A stretch of 64,000 nt of DNA from NCBI RefSeq assembly GCF_003860125.1, contig NZ_RQYL01000005.1, forward strand, positions 1-64,000, in the 5' to 3' direction. Below are positions 34,529-43,442 of this stretch, piece after piece (position 1 is the first letter of the stretch; each line of letters opens with the position of its first letter). A program made the translations under genes and the position numbers. The notes beneath the pieces are model-generated. The model saw nothing but the letters and a program-made list of their open reading frames with translations. It did no database searches and was not told the DNA's origin. The DNA is from Fretibacterium sp. OH1220_COT-178. Its GTDB lineage: Bacteria > Synergistota > Synergistia > Synergistales > Aminobacteriaceae.

Positions 34529-34903
34529 GTTTGCGCACCTCGGAAAAAATGTTTGGATTTCCCCTCCCATTATAGCGCCGGCCCCTTCGGTGCGGCCGTT
34601 TTTCGTCCGGCGGAGAGCTCCCTCGGGGACTGTATCGGTCGGGGGCTTGGGGATGATGTGGTACTGTTTTATGGGGGGAGGAGGACGGCGGAGAGGACTG
34701 CGAAGCCCGATATCCCGTGGTCGGCGATGAGCAGGCGGCCCCGGGGGGGCATCGGAACATCGGCCCGGAGGTATATCGCGCCCTGGGGGATGAACCGACG
34801 GCTCCCCGGCCGGTGGAAAGGTTTCGCTTCGTACGGGGTTTTCCCTTGGGGCCTCCGATTCCTGCCGGAAAATCTTTCGTGCTGTCGAGAAGGGGTGTTT
34901 GGA
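34529..34903. other. 375-bp intergenic region between kinase and nagZ
   Basis: No convincing gene is seen. On the minus strand a TATAAT (complement of 34569-34574) probably serves the kinase gene, although I find no good -35. On the plus strand the region must hold the nagZ promoter. A GATGATGTGGTACTGTTTTATG stretch near 34651 is the least GC-rich part but has no convincing hexamer pair. Confidence 0.4.
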
Positions 34904-36046
34904 ATGATGCAATGGATCGTAAAGTTTGGGCTCGCGGTGTTCTGCCTCCTTGCGGCCTTAGTCCCGCCCGCCGTTGCGGGGCCTTCGGTGGAGGAGATGG
35001 CCGCTCAGATGCTGATGGTCGGATTCCGGGGCATGGAGGCGGGACCGGAAGCGCCGATCGTGCGTCACATCAAAGCGGGATGCGTCGGCAACGTCATCCT
35101 GTTCGGCCGCGATCTGACGAAGGGGGCGGGTCCCGGCCGGAACATCCGCTCGCCCGAGCAGCTCAAGGCCCTGTCGGCGGGCCTCAAGGCTGCGGTCCCA
35201 GCGGACATGCCGCTCTGGGTCGCTCTGGATCAGGAGGGAGGCAGGGTGCAGAGGCTGCGTCCCAGCCAGGGGTTCGATGAGGACTATCCCTCCGCTGGAA
35301 CCTTGGGAGCCAGCGACGACGTCGCCCTGACCCGGGCCGTGGGGGAACGGATGGGACGGGAGCTGGCGGAGCTGGGGATCGACGTGGATTTCGCGCCGGT
35401 GGCCGACGTGAACGTCAATCCCGAGAGTCCGGCCATCGGTGCACTCGGACGCAGTTTCGGCGCCGATCCCGAAGCGGTCGCCCGGCACGCGGCCGCGTTC
35501 TCCGAGGGGCTGCGGGCCGCGGGGATCATCCCCTGTCTGAAGCACTTTCCCGGGCACGGCAGCGCCGCCGCGGATACGCACATCGGCGCCGCCGACGTCA
35601 CGCACACCTGGAGGGAGGAGGAGCTGATTCCCTACCGCCGGGCCGTCGCGTCCGGGTGGCGGGGCATGATCATGACCAGCCACATCTTCAACGCCGCTTT
35701 GGACCCCGCTCTGCCCGCCTCCTTGTCCGAGAGGATCGTGACCGGCCTTTTGCGTGAGAGCCTGGGCTGGAACGGTATCGTCGTCACGGACGATCTGGAC
35801 ATGGGGGCCCTGACGCGGAGCTACAGTCTGGAGGAGCGCATCCTGCTGGCCGTCTCCGCCGGGTCGGACCTGCTGATCTTTGCCCAGAACCGAAAGGACA
35901 TGGATTTCGATCCCGACCTCCCGAGAAGGGCCCACGAGACTTTGGTGAGGCTGGTCAAAGAGGGCAGAATCCCGGAGGGACGGCTGCGCGAGTCCTGGGG
36001 GCGGATCGCGAAGATGAAGCGGGGGGCCGGGCGCGCCCCGAAGTAG
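34904..36046 (+). CDS. nagZ: Glycoside hydrolase family 3 beta-N-acetylhexosaminidase, exported
   Basis: A 380-residue NagZ-type GH3 enzyme. Residues 1-25 form a signal peptide (hydrophobic FGLAVFCLLAALV, then AVAG cleavage region). The mature part has ALDQEGGRVQRL, the His-Asp catalytic loop KHFPGHGSAAADTHIG and the nucleophile aspartate in VTDDLDMGAL. It removes N-acetylglucosamine from muropeptides or other glycans. Classical NagZ is cytoplasmic, but this copy is predicted to be periplasmic or lipid-free secreted, as in several diderms and Bacillus. The ATG at 34904 lies after GTGTTTGGA with a weak ribosome site. Confidence 0.9.
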   Translation: MMQWIVKFGLAVFCLLAALVPPAVAGPSVEEMAAQMLMVGFRGMEAGPEAPIVRHIKAGCVGNVILFGRDLTKGAGPGRNIRSPEQLKALSAGLKAAVPADMPLWVALDQEGGRVQRLRPSQGFDEDYPSAGTLGASDDVALTRAVGERMGRELAELGIDVDFAPVADVNVNPESPAIGALGRSFGADPEAVARHAAAFSEGLRAAGIIPCLKHFPGHGSAAADTHIGAADVTHTWREEELIPYRRAVASGWRGMIMTSHIFNAALDPALPASLSERIVTGLLRESLGWNGIVVTDDLDMGALTRSYSLEERILLAVSAGSDLLIFAQNRKDMDFDPDLPRRAHETLVRLVKEGRIPEGRLRESWGRIAKMKRGAGRAPK

Positions 36047-36047
36047 G

Positions 36048-36075
36048 GAAAAACGCTCCCGGCGATCGGGAGGCG
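36048..36075 (-). terminator. Terminator of the glutamine synthetase gene
   Basis: On the minus strand CGCCTCCCG / CGGGAGCG forms a stem followed by TTTTT (complement of 36048-36052), directly after the glnN-type stop at 36079. It sits between two convergent genes. Confidence 0.75.
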
Positions 36076-36078
36076 GAT

Positions 36079-38226
36079 TTATACCGACAGCGACAGCAGG
36101 TTGCGCGATATGGGATACGGCCAGATATCGGCCGCGATGTTCAGCTCGGCGGCGTCGCAGCGCCCGCGGATCGTCTCCATCAGGGGGACGACCGTCCCGA
36201 CGAGGAAGTCCGCCCTCTCCCTGACGGGCAGCTCCGCCATGCGGCCGCGGAGCTCGTTCAGCCTGTGGGCGTCCGCGATCAGCAGCGCCTTGGTCCGGCC
36301 CAGGTCAAGAATGTACTCCCGCCAGGGGGCGGCCTCCTGGAAATCCATCCCGTCCAGGGCGGAGAGGGAGTTTTTCTCCAGGACCAGCTGCCTGGAGATG
36401 GCGGGGAGAACCCCCTCCCACAGCATGTCGTAGAGTATCGCCACCTCGATCTCGAGCGCCCTCACGAAGGACTCCATCCGGATGTCGTGCAGGGCCTCCA
36501 GCTCGTGTGCGCGGAACACCCCCAGTTCGTCGAGCATCCTCCTGTTCTCCGGCAGCAGCAGGAGGTCGATCTTGCCGGGCAGGGTCTCGGCCTGGATCAG
36601 GCCCCGGCGCCGTGCCTCCCCGTGCCACTCGTGCGAATAGGCGTCCCCCTCGAACAGGATCTTGCCCCCCCGTCTCACGGCCTCCTTCACCGCATCCAGG
36701 GCCACGTCTACGGGATCCCCGCCCCCCGCACTCCGCGCCTCGATCATCTCGGTAAGCTGCTGCACTCCCCAGGCCCAGATCGAGGCGAACATCGTCACGG
36801 GCAGGGCGATGGACTGCGAGGCGCCGGGCGCCCGGAACTCGAACTTGTCCCCCGTGAAGGCGACGGGCGCCGTCCGGTTCCGATCGCTGTCGAAGGGGAT
36901 GATCGCCGGCAGCTTCGCGAGTCCCAGGTCCATCAGGCCCCTGTCCGGCAAAGAGACGTCCGCCTGATCGAGCCGGGAGAGGAGATCGGTCAGGGCGGAC
37001 CCCAGGTAGACGCTGATGATGGAGGGGGGCGCCTCGTGCCCGCCCAGGCGGAACAGGTTGCCCGCCGTGGCCGTGGCGGCATGGAGCAAACCGTGGTATT
37101 CCGAGATGCCCAGTACGGCCGCGGCCAGGAAGGTCAGGAACACGACGTTGCGCCGGTGGCCGTGGGACGGCTTCAGCAGGTTGACCCCCTCGCTGTCCAT
37201 CAGGGAGAGGTTGACGTGCTTTCCGCTCCCGTTCATCCCCTGAAAGGGCTTCTCGTGGAAGAGCAGCCTGAGGTCGTGCTGGCGGGCGAGCTTCCGCATC
37301 GTCTCCATGAGGATCTGGTTCTGGTCGCAGGCCGTGTTCGCGTCCGAGAAGAGGGGCGCGAACTCGAACTGGCAGCGCGCCACCTCGTTGTGCCGGGTGG
37401 CGACGGAGATCCCGAGCCGGGCGAGGTCCCGCTCCACGTCCTCCATGTAGCTCAGGACCCGGGGAGGGATGGCGCCGAGATAATGATGGTCCAGCTTCTG
37501 GTCCTTTGCGGGCTGAGCTCCGATCAGGGTTCGGCCGCAGAACCGGATGTCCGGACGCCCCTGCGCGCGCGGGCGGTCCAGGAGAAAAAATTCCTGCTCC
37601 GCCCCGACCGTCATGCGAACCCCGCGCACCCCCCTGCGGCCGAAGAGCTTCAGGAGCTTGAGGGAACGGCTCTCCAGGGCGTCGAGCGCCCTCAAAAGGG
37701 GCGTCTTGAGGTCGAGAGGCGTGCCGTCGCAGGACAGGAACACCGAGGGTATGCAGAGCGTCCCCCCCTTGGCGCTCTTCACGATGAACGCGGGGCTGCT
37801 GATGTCCCAGGCGCTGTAGCCCCGGGCTTCGAAGGTGGAGCGCTTTCCCGCCGAGGGAAAGGAGGAGGCGTCCGGCTCGCCCTGCATCAGGTCCGATCCC
37901 CGGAACACCTCGATGGGCGTCCCCTCGGAGCCGGCTACGGTGAAGGCCTGGTGCTTCTCGGCCGTCAGCTCGGTCTGAGGATGGAACCAATGCGCCCAGT
38001 GCGTCGCCCCATGCGCCACGGCCCAGTCCCGCATCGCCATCGCCACGATGTCGGCCACCCCGGCATCCAGCTTCTGGCGTCCCTCCATCGCGGCAACGAG
38101 CCGCTCGTAGACGTCCTGATTCAACTTCTCCTTCATCACCCTGCGGTCGAAGACCATGGACCCAAAAATCTCCCGTATCGTCGGGTATCTGCGCGCCTCT
38201 ATCGGGAACACCTCCAGGATAAGCAT
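36079..38226 (-). CDS. glnN: Glutamine synthetase type III
   Basis: A protein of about 715-742 residues of the large GSIII class. Signatures are EIFGSMVFDRRVM near the N-terminus, THWAHWFHPQTELTAEKH, GAEQEFFLLD, ARCQFEFAPLFSDANTACDQN, FHEKPFQGMNGSGKHVNLSL and FRAPGASQSIALP. It makes glutamine from glutamate, ammonia and ATP. Start choice is uncertain. The ATG at 38226 lacks a ribosome site, while GGAGGTG lies inside the reading frame about 10-15 bp further on. A TATGAT element sits upstream in an AT-rich leader. It is divergent from the metal ABC transporter. Confidence 0.93.
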   Translation of the reverse strand: MLILEVFPIEARRYPTIREIFGSMVFDRRVMKEKLNQDVYERLVAAMEGRQKLDAGVADIVAMAMRDWAVAHGATHWAHWFHPQTELTAEKHQAFTVAGSEGTPIEVFRGSDLMQGEPDASSFPSAGKRSTFEARGYSAWDISSPAFIVKSAKGGTLCIPSVFLSCDGTPLDLKTPLLRALDALESRSLKLLKLFGRRGVRGVRMTVGAEQEFFLLDRPRAQGRPDIRFCGRTLIGAQPAKDQKLDHHYLGAIPPRVLSYMEDVERDLARLGISVATRHNEVARCQFEFAPLFSDANTACDQNQILMETMRKLARQHDLRLLFHEKPFQGMNGSGKHVNLSLMDSEGVNLLKPSHGHRRNVVFLTFLAAAVLGISEYHGLLHAATATAGNLFRLGGHEAPPSIISVYLGSALTDLLSRLDQADVSLPDRGLMDLGLAKLPAIIPFDSDRNRTAPVAFTGDKFEFRAPGASQSIALPVTMFASIWAWGVQQLTEMIEARSAGGGDPVDVALDAVKEAVRRGGKILFEGDAYSHEWHGEARRRGLIQAETLPGKIDLLLLPENRRMLDELGVFRAHELEALHDIRMESFVRALEIEVAILYDMLWEGVLPAISRQLVLEKNSLSALDGMDFQEAAPWREYILDLGRTKALLIADAHRLNELRGRMAELPVRERADFLVGTVVPLMETIRGRCDAAELNIAADIWPYPISRNLLSLSV

Positions 38227-38398
38227 AAAAAATGACGCAAAAACATCTTGCGATTGTATTATCATAGCATAAACGATCTTAAAATATAAAATAGGAACCA
38301 TGAACACGTTTTTAAGCGGATAAGACCATTCTCCCTCTTCCCCCGCTCCGCAACTTTACGTATTGCTTTTATCTCTCGGGAATAATATCCTCTCGAAA

Positions 38399-38422
38399 TA
38401 AAGTTTTGTTTGTCAAACTTTA
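38399..38422 (+). promoter_or_regulatory. Palindromic operator of the metal ABC operon
   Basis: TAAAGTTT and AAACTTTA form a perfect 8-bp inverted repeat around an 8-bp spacer, 69 bp upstream of the metal-binding lipoprotein-type gene and in an AT-rich patch. Size and symmetry fit a DtxR/MntR- or Fur/Zur-family operator; which one binds is inference. Confidence 0.55.
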
Positions 38423-38490
38423 TTTGGGCGAAAAATTCCGGGGCGGATTGCCCGGGATGCGCCGGCTTCAAAAATCGAGGAGGTTTTTCC

Positions 38491-39393
38491 ATGAAACGCT
38501 TCAAAGTGCTGAGGGTCCTGTCGCTTTCCCTGTTCCTGCTCTCCGCCGCCGTCGGCTGGGCCGAGGTCCGGGTCGTCGCCACGACGACGATGCTCGCCGA
38601 TCTGGCCGGGGTCGTCGGAGGCCCGCACGTTGCGGTGGAGGCCTTGATGGGGCCCGGAATCGATCCGCATCTCTACCAGGCCAGCGCGGGGGATGTGGGC
38701 AGGATGCAGAATGCGGACGTCGTCGTCTACAACGGGCTGCACCTCGAGGGCAAGATGGGGGACGTCTTTGCGGCCCTGAACCGGCAGGGCAAGACCGTGG
38801 TGTGCATCGCCGACGGCATCGACAAGGCGGACCTTCTGACGGAGGAAGGGGGCATTCCGGACCCGCACATCTGGTTCGACGTGCGGCTCTGGAAGGATGC
38901 CGCCTTGGAGCTCGCCCGCGGGCTGGGCGAGGCGGACCCCGAGCGCGCCGGGGATTACAGGGCCAACGCCGAGAACTACAGGAAGGAGCTGGATGCCCTT
39001 CAGGATTACATCACGGAAAAAGTGAAGGAGGTTCCCGAGGGGCAGCGCGTTATGGTCACGGCTCACGACGCCTTCAACTACTTCGGCAGGGCCTACGGCT
39101 TCGAGGTGCGCGGACTTCAGGGGATCAGCACGGCGGCCGAGGCGGGGACCGCGGACGTCAGGGCCTTGGCGGACTTCATCGTCGAACGCAGGATCAAGGC
39201 GGTCTTCGTGGAGTCCTCCGTTCCGCGCAAGACCATCGAGGCCCTCCAGGACGCGGTGAAGGCCAAGGGCTTCGATGTCGGCATCGGCGGAGAGCTCTAC
39301 TCCGATTCGCTCGGCGGGGCCGGCTCGGGGGCCGAGACCTATATCCTGACGGTCAGGGCGAACGTCGACACCATCACGGGCGCCCTGAAGTAA
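38491..39393 (+). CDS. Metal ABC transporter substrate-binding protein (TroA/ZnuA family)
   Basis: A 300-residue cluster A-I solute-binding protein. Residues 1-24 form a signal peptide ending VGWAE, with no lipobox cysteine. Expected metal ligands are H60 (GIDPHLYQ), H126 (DPHIWFD), H192 (TAHDAFNYF) and D272 (LYSDSLGG). That is a His-His-His-Asp set as in TroA, rather than the His-His-Glu-Asp of PsaA. It would capture Zn2+ or Mn2+ in the periplasm. The ATG follows GAGGAGG. It is the first gene of an operon with an ATPase and two permeases. Confidence 0.92.
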   Translation: MKRFKVLRVLSLSLFLLSAAVGWAEVRVVATTTMLADLAGVVGGPHVAVEALMGPGIDPHLYQASAGDVGRMQNADVVVYNGLHLEGKMGDVFAALNRQGKTVVCIADGIDKADLLTEEGGIPDPHIWFDVRLWKDAALELARGLGEADPERAGDYRANAENYRKELDALQDYITEKVKEVPEGQRVMVTAHDAFNYFGRAYGFEVRGLQGISTAAEAGTADVRALADFIVERRIKAVFVESSVPRKTIEALQDAVKAKGFDVGIGGELYSDSLGGAGSGAETYILTVRANVDTITGALK

Positions 39394-39458
39394 CCTGCAT
39401 TTCCGGGCATGGCTTGGGACGGGTCGCACCCGTGAGCACGAAGGGAAGGGACATAAAG

Positions 39459-40190
39459 ATGCAGCTGACCGAAGAGGCTCCCTGGGCGCTGGAGGTCGAG
39501 GACCTCACGGTCGCCTACGATATCGAACCGGTGCTCTGGGACGTGGACCTCGGCATTCCCAGGGGCAGCCTGACCGCGGTCATCGGCCCCAACGGCGCGG
39601 GCAAGAGCACCCTGATCAAGGCCGTGCTGAATCTGGTGCGCTGCGTCGCGGGCGAGGTGCGCATTCATGCCGAACGGGTCGCCTACGTGCCACAGAGCGG
39701 CAGCGTGGACTGGGATTTTCCCGCGACGGTCCGGGACGTGGTCCTGATGGGGCGCTACGGGCACTTGGGATGGTTCCGGCGGCCTGGAGCGGCGGACCGG
39801 CGAATTGCGATGGAGACCCTGTCCCAGGTGGGGATGGCCGATTTCGCGGATCGGCAGATCAGCCAGCTCTCCGGAGGGCAGCAGCAGCGCGTCTTTCTGG
39901 CCCGGGCCCTGGCTCAGGAGGCGGACCTCTACCTGATGGACGAGCCCTTCAAGGGCGTGGACGCGCGAACGGAGCGGATCATCGTCGATCTGCTCAAGCT
40001 CCTGAAGGGCAAGGGGAAGACCGTCGTCGTGGTGCACCACGACCTCCATACGGTCCGAAGCTACTTCGATCGTGCGGTGCTGCTCAATCTGCGCCTCATC
40101 GCAGCGGGGCCGACCGACGAGGTCTTCACGGAGGAGAACATAAGGCGCACCTACCGCAGCACGGAGACGCTTTTGGGGGAGAACGCGTGA
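39459..40190 (+). CDS. Metal ABC transporter ATP-binding protein
   Basis: A 243-residue ABC ATPase of the ZnuC/TroB type. It has Walker A GPNGAGKST (about residues 42-50), the Q-loop VAYVPQSGSVDWDFPATV that is typical of the Mn/Zn family, the signature LSGGQQQRVFLARAL, Walker B LYLMDEPFKGVD and the H-loop VVVHHD. I chose the ATG at 39459, with AAGGGAAGGG 8 nt before it, over an in-frame GTG 27 bp upstream. Its stop overlaps the first permease gene (TGATG). Confidence 0.93.
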   Translation: MQLTEEAPWALEVEDLTVAYDIEPVLWDVDLGIPRGSLTAVIGPNGAGKSTLIKAVLNLVRCVAGEVRIHAERVAYVPQSGSVDWDFPATVRDVVLMGRYGHLGWFRRPGAADRRIAMETLSQVGMADFADRQISQLSGGQQQRVFLARALAQEADLYLMDEPFKGVDARTERIIVDLLKLLKGKGKTVVVVHHDLHTVRSYFDRAVLLNLRLIAAGPTDEVFTEENIRRTYRSTETLLGENA

Positions 40191-41074
40191 TGAGCGCGCT
40201 CTCCCTGTTTCATGACTACACCTTTCAGGTGGTCGCCCTGGGGGCCGCCCTGCTGGGCATGACCAGCGGGCTGATCGGCAGCTTTGCGGTGCTGCGCCGC
40301 GAGAGCCTGCTGGGGGACGTCGTGTCCCACGCGGCGTTGCCGGGCATCGCAGCCGTTTTTCTGATGACCGGGACGAAGGATACCGTGTGGCTGCTGGTCG
40401 GAGCCCTGTGCTCGGGACTGGCGGCCACCGGTTTCATCCTCGGCGTCGTGCGCTACTCCCGCATCCGGTTCGACACTGCGCTGGCCCTTGGGATGTCGGT
40501 GTTCTTCGGGCTGGGGCTGGTTCTGCTCACCTACGTGCAGAAGATCCCGAACTCGAACCAGGCGGGCCTCCAGCGCTTCATCTTCGGCCAGGCCGCCATC
40601 CTCCTGAAGGGCGACATCCTCGTCATTGCGGTCACGGGGGCCGTGCTGCTGGCCCTCACGCTCCTGTTCTGGAAGGAGCTCAAGCTGCTGAGCTTCGATC
40701 CGGAGTTCGCGAGGAGCCTCGGGCTTCCCACCCGCGCCCTGAACGTCCTCCTGTCCGCGATGACCGTCGCGGCCATCATCGCGGGCCTCCAGACCGTCGG
40801 GGTCATTTTGATGAGCGCGATGCTGGTGGCCCCGGCCGTCGCCGCCCGGCAGTGGACGAATCGGCTGGGGGTCATGGTGGGGCTGGCTTCCCTCTTCGGC
40901 GCCGTATCGGGCGTGGCGGGGACTCTGGCCAGCTCCGCGGCGGCGAAGCTTCCCGCCGGCCCCGCCATCGTCGTGGCCGCGGACGTGATCGTGCTCGTCA
41001 GCCTGGCCTTCGGCAGGGCCAGGGAAAGCCGGGGGCGGAGAGGGAGGGCGGCGGACCGTGTCTCCCGCGCTTGA
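40190..41074 (+). CDS. Metal ABC transporter permease (first)
   Basis: A 294-residue ABC-3 family permease with about eight transmembrane helices. Conserved features are GLIGSFAVLRRESLLGDVVSHAALPGI near the N-terminus, which contacts the ATPase and forms the channel, and QTVGVILMSAMLVAPAVAARQ. It overlaps the ATPase gene at its start and the second permease gene at its end by 17 bp. Two non-identical permeases probably form a heterodimer. Confidence 0.92.
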   Translation: MSALSLFHDYTFQVVALGAALLGMTSGLIGSFAVLRRESLLGDVVSHAALPGIAAVFLMTGTKDTVWLLVGALCSGLAATGFILGVVRYSRIRFDTALALGMSVFFGLGLVLLTYVQKIPNSNQAGLQRFIFGQAAILLKGDILVIAVTGAVLLALTLLFWKELKLLSFDPEFARSLGLPTRALNVLLSAMTVAAIIAGLQTVGVILMSAMLVAPAVAARQWTNRLGVMVGLASLFGAVSGVAGTLASSAAAKLPAGPAIVVAADVIVLVSLAFGRARESRGRRGRAADRVSRA

Positions 41075-42152
41075 GATCCAGCTGATCGCGGTCCTCGTCG
41101 CCGTCGCCTGTGCGCTGCCGGGCTGCTTTCTCGTGCTGCGCCGGATGTCCATGATGTCCGACGCCATCACCCATACCCTGCTGCTGGGGATCGTCCTCGC
41201 GTTCCTGGCCACGCACAGCCTGACCTCCCCGTTCCTGATCGTGGGGGCCGCGTCGGTCGGCCTGCTTACGGTCTGGATGGCGGAGGCGCTTCAGCACTCG
41301 CGCCGCGTCTCCGAGGATTCCGCCATCGGCCTGACCTTCCCGCTGCTCTTCAGCATCGCGATCGTCCTCATCACACGCTATGCGGATTCCGTCCATCTGG
41401 ATGCGGACGCCGTGCTGCTGGGGGAGCTGGCCTTCGCCCCATTCGACCGCATGATCGTGGGCGGCGCCGACATCGGCCCCAGGGCGGCCTGGTCGATGGG
41501 CTGCGTGCTGCTGCTCAACCTCGCCGCCCTTTCCCTGTTCTTCAAGGAGTTGAAGCTGACGACGTTCGATCCCGTCCTGGCGGCTCTGATGGGCTTCGCC
41601 CCCGTGTGGCTGCACTACGGCCTGATGGCGGCGGTGTCGATCACCGCCGTGGCGGCCTTTCAGGCCGTGGGATCCATCCTGGTGGTCGCATTCATGATCG
41701 GGCCTCCGGCGAGCGCCTACCTGCTGACCGACGACCTGAGGCGCATGGTCGTCCTGAGCGCCCTCATCGGGGGGCTGAACGCCGTGGCGGGGTATTGGAT
41801 GGCCGCATGGCTGGACGTCTCCATCGCGGGCAGCATCGCCGTGATGACGGGGCTCTCGTTTCTCGGCGTCTTCATCCTGTCGCCGAGCCGGGGGCTGCTG
41901 AGCGTCGTGCGGCGGCGGGCCCGGCAAAGGATGGAGTACCGGGAGCGCATCGTCCTGATCCACCTGCACCACCACGAGGGCAGCGGGACCGAGGCCCAGG
42001 AATCGGGCATCGACTCCATTCATCGGCACCTCGGCTGGCCGAGGCCCCTCGCCGAGGCCGTGCTGCGGCGCCTCGAAGAGAGGGGGCGCATCCGCATCGA
42101 GGGCGGGGTGGCCAAGCCCGCCGATGCCGATCGGCCGGAGGGAGGGGAATAG
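41058..42152 (+). CDS. Metal ABC transporter permease with C-terminal winged-helix extension
   Basis: A 364-residue ABC-3 permease. Residues 1-280 carry eight helices and the family motifs GCFLVLRRMSMMSDAITHTLL and QAVGSILVVAFMIGPPASAYLLT. About 70 further residues form a soluble tail starting MEYRERIVLIHLHHHEG and containing GWPRPLAEAVLRRLEERGRI, which resembles a DtxR-type winged helix. Similar tails occur on TroC/TroD-type permeases and may sense intracellular metal. The GTG start lies within the previous gene. Confidence 0.9.
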   Translation: MSPALEIQLIAVLVAVACALPGCFLVLRRMSMMSDAITHTLLLGIVLAFLATHSLTSPFLIVGAASVGLLTVWMAEALQHSRRVSEDSAIGLTFPLLFSIAIVLITRYADSVHLDADAVLLGELAFAPFDRMIVGGADIGPRAAWSMGCVLLLNLAALSLFFKELKLTTFDPVLAALMGFAPVWLHYGLMAAVSITAVAAFQAVGSILVVAFMIGPPASAYLLTDDLRRMVVLSALIGGLNAVAGYWMAAWLDVSIAGSIAVMTGLSFLGVFILSPSRGLLSVVRRRARQRMEYRERIVLIHLHHHEGSGTEAQESGIDSIHRHLGWPRPLAEAVLRRLEERGRIRIEGGVAKPADADRPEGGE

Positions 42153-42490
42153 GGGGCGGGCTCCCGCCGTCCCGAGGCCAGGCTGGCCCGGGGCGAGGAA
42201 ATGTGGGGCCGCCGGGCAAAATTTCCACGTTTTGGGGGCGTTTCTCGAGCGGAAAGCTCGAGATGAATATATTATTTACGGGAACGGCGGCCCCGTGATG
42301 CCGACGCAACGCTCCCGCGCGGCTGAAGAAAAAGGCGCTGCCTCCCGTCGCAGCCTTACTCCGTGAGGGCTCCGGGGCTCAGGCACGCCCGCTCTTCATG
42401 AGAGGGCTCTCCTCTTTGTTGTTTTTTGTCCATAATTCGAGGTCGCTTTTTTCGTATCTTGTTTACAATGATTTTCCTTTCATCCTTCCC
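42153..42490. other. Gene-free stretch with several inverted repeats
   Basis: Nothing in these 340 bp looks like a gene. Small hairpins occur: GGCGGG / CCCGCC (42155-42168), just after the permease stop, and TCTCGAG / CTCGAGA (42243-42263). From about 42410 the sequence turns AT-rich and leads into the allE promoter. Confidence 0.5.
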
Positions 42491-42572
42491 TATACTTTTC
42501 TCAAAAGGAAACGGCGCACCCCCTCGGGGTTGTCGCTCTGGCGGCCCCGTCGTGAAGGAACGGGGCCGTTTT
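42491..42572 (+). promoter_or_regulatory. allE leader with terminator/antiterminator-like hairpins
   Basis: A -10-like TATACT (42491-42496) is followed by a leader of about 130 nt. Inside it lies a perfect hairpin CGGCCCCGT / ACGGGGCCG (42542-42568) followed by TTTT, which looks like an intrinsic terminator 60 bp before the allE ATG. GCGGCCCC at its 5' side can also pair with GGGGCCGC near 42580-42587, giving an alternative fold. This suggests transcription attenuation of the ureide operon. No -35 is convincing. Confidence 0.45.
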
Positions 42573-42631
42573 GCAGCGGGGGGCCGCTTCCGGCTTTCTC
42601 GGAAAAAATCAAGCTAAGGCGGTGTTTTGCA

Positions 42632-43402
42632 ATGGGTTATCCGAAGGGCAACCTGACGACGCGGGCAGTGGTGAAACCTGGTCTTTACACGGTGATTCCC
42701 CCGGAGGGGCGGGTGAAGAACGTCCTTCCCTTCTTCGAGGGCTTTTCGACCACCATTCTGGCCTCTCCGAAGTACGGGGCCAGCTTCGTGTTCTACATCT
42801 CGACCGTCGAGCCGGGCGCGAAGACCACGAAGACCTGGTGCGCCGAGGAGGGGATCGAGACCTTCGTCTACTTCATGGATGGCGAGGGCGAGCTGACGGT
42901 CCGGATCGGCGGAGAGGAAAAGGCGCTGAAGCAGGGCGGCTACGCCTACTCGCCCGCCGGGGTCGGGATGGACTTCCTCAACAAATCCAACGGGACGATG
43001 CGGATTCTCTTCTACAAACAGCGCTACACGCCCATCGAAGGGCATTCCGCGCGCACCGTCTGGGGCAACGTCCACGACATCCCGGAGCGCATCTACGAGG
43101 ACATGGCCAACGTCTTCCTGCAGGACCTGCTGCCCACGGACCTCGGGTTCGACATGAACTTCCACATTCTGAGCTTCGAGCCGGCCGGGTGCCACCCCTT
43201 CATCGAGACCCATGTCCAGGAGCACGGGGCCTACATGCTCTCGGGGCAGGGCGTCTACATTCTGGGCGACGACTACGTCCAGGTGCAGAAGGAGGACTTC
43301 GTCTGGTTCGGCCCCTTCACGCAGCAGGCCGTCTACGCCACGGGGCGCGAGCGCCTGAGCTACATCTATTCCAAGGATTTCAACCGGGACGCCGAGATCT
43401 AG
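42632..43402 (+). CDS. allE: (S)-ureidoglycine aminohydrolase
   Basis: A 256-residue bicupin of the AllE/YlbA family, which hydrolyses (S)-ureidoglycine to (S)-ureidoglycolate and ammonia in allantoin breakdown. It has the N-terminal KGNLTTRAVVKPGLYTVIPP stretch, the first cupin (FVYFMDGEGELTV) and the second cupin with the Mn-binding CHPFIETHVQEHGAYMLSG. The start at ATG 42632 fits the family; upstream AAGGCGG is a weak ribosome site. It is the first gene of a long plus-strand ureide island and is followed by a transcarbamylase 40 bp later. Confidence 0.92.
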   Translation: MGYPKGNLTTRAVVKPGLYTVIPPEGRVKNVLPFFEGFSTTILASPKYGASFVFYISTVEPGAKTTKTWCAEEGIETFVYFMDGEGELTVRIGGEEKALKQGGYAYSPAGVGMDFLNKSNGTMRILFYKQRYTPIEGHSARTVWGNVHDIPERIYEDMANVFLQDLLPTDLGFDMNFHILSFEPAGCHPFIETHVQEHGAYMLSGQGVYILGDDYVQVQKEDFVWFGPFTQQAVYATGRERLSYIYSKDFNRDAEI

Positions 43403-43442
43403 TCTCGCGGGATCCCGAAGAACCGAAAGGAGAAATCGTTTC

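Noticed and set aside
33437-36046. An 869-codon frame fused to nagZ
   Set aside because: The upstream part is antisense to the FGGY kinase. The NagZ signal peptide marks the true start at 34904.
42262-42297. An 11-codon frame as a possible leader peptide before allE
   Set aside because: It is far upstream of the likely promoter, has no ribosome site of note and shows no run of regulatory codons.
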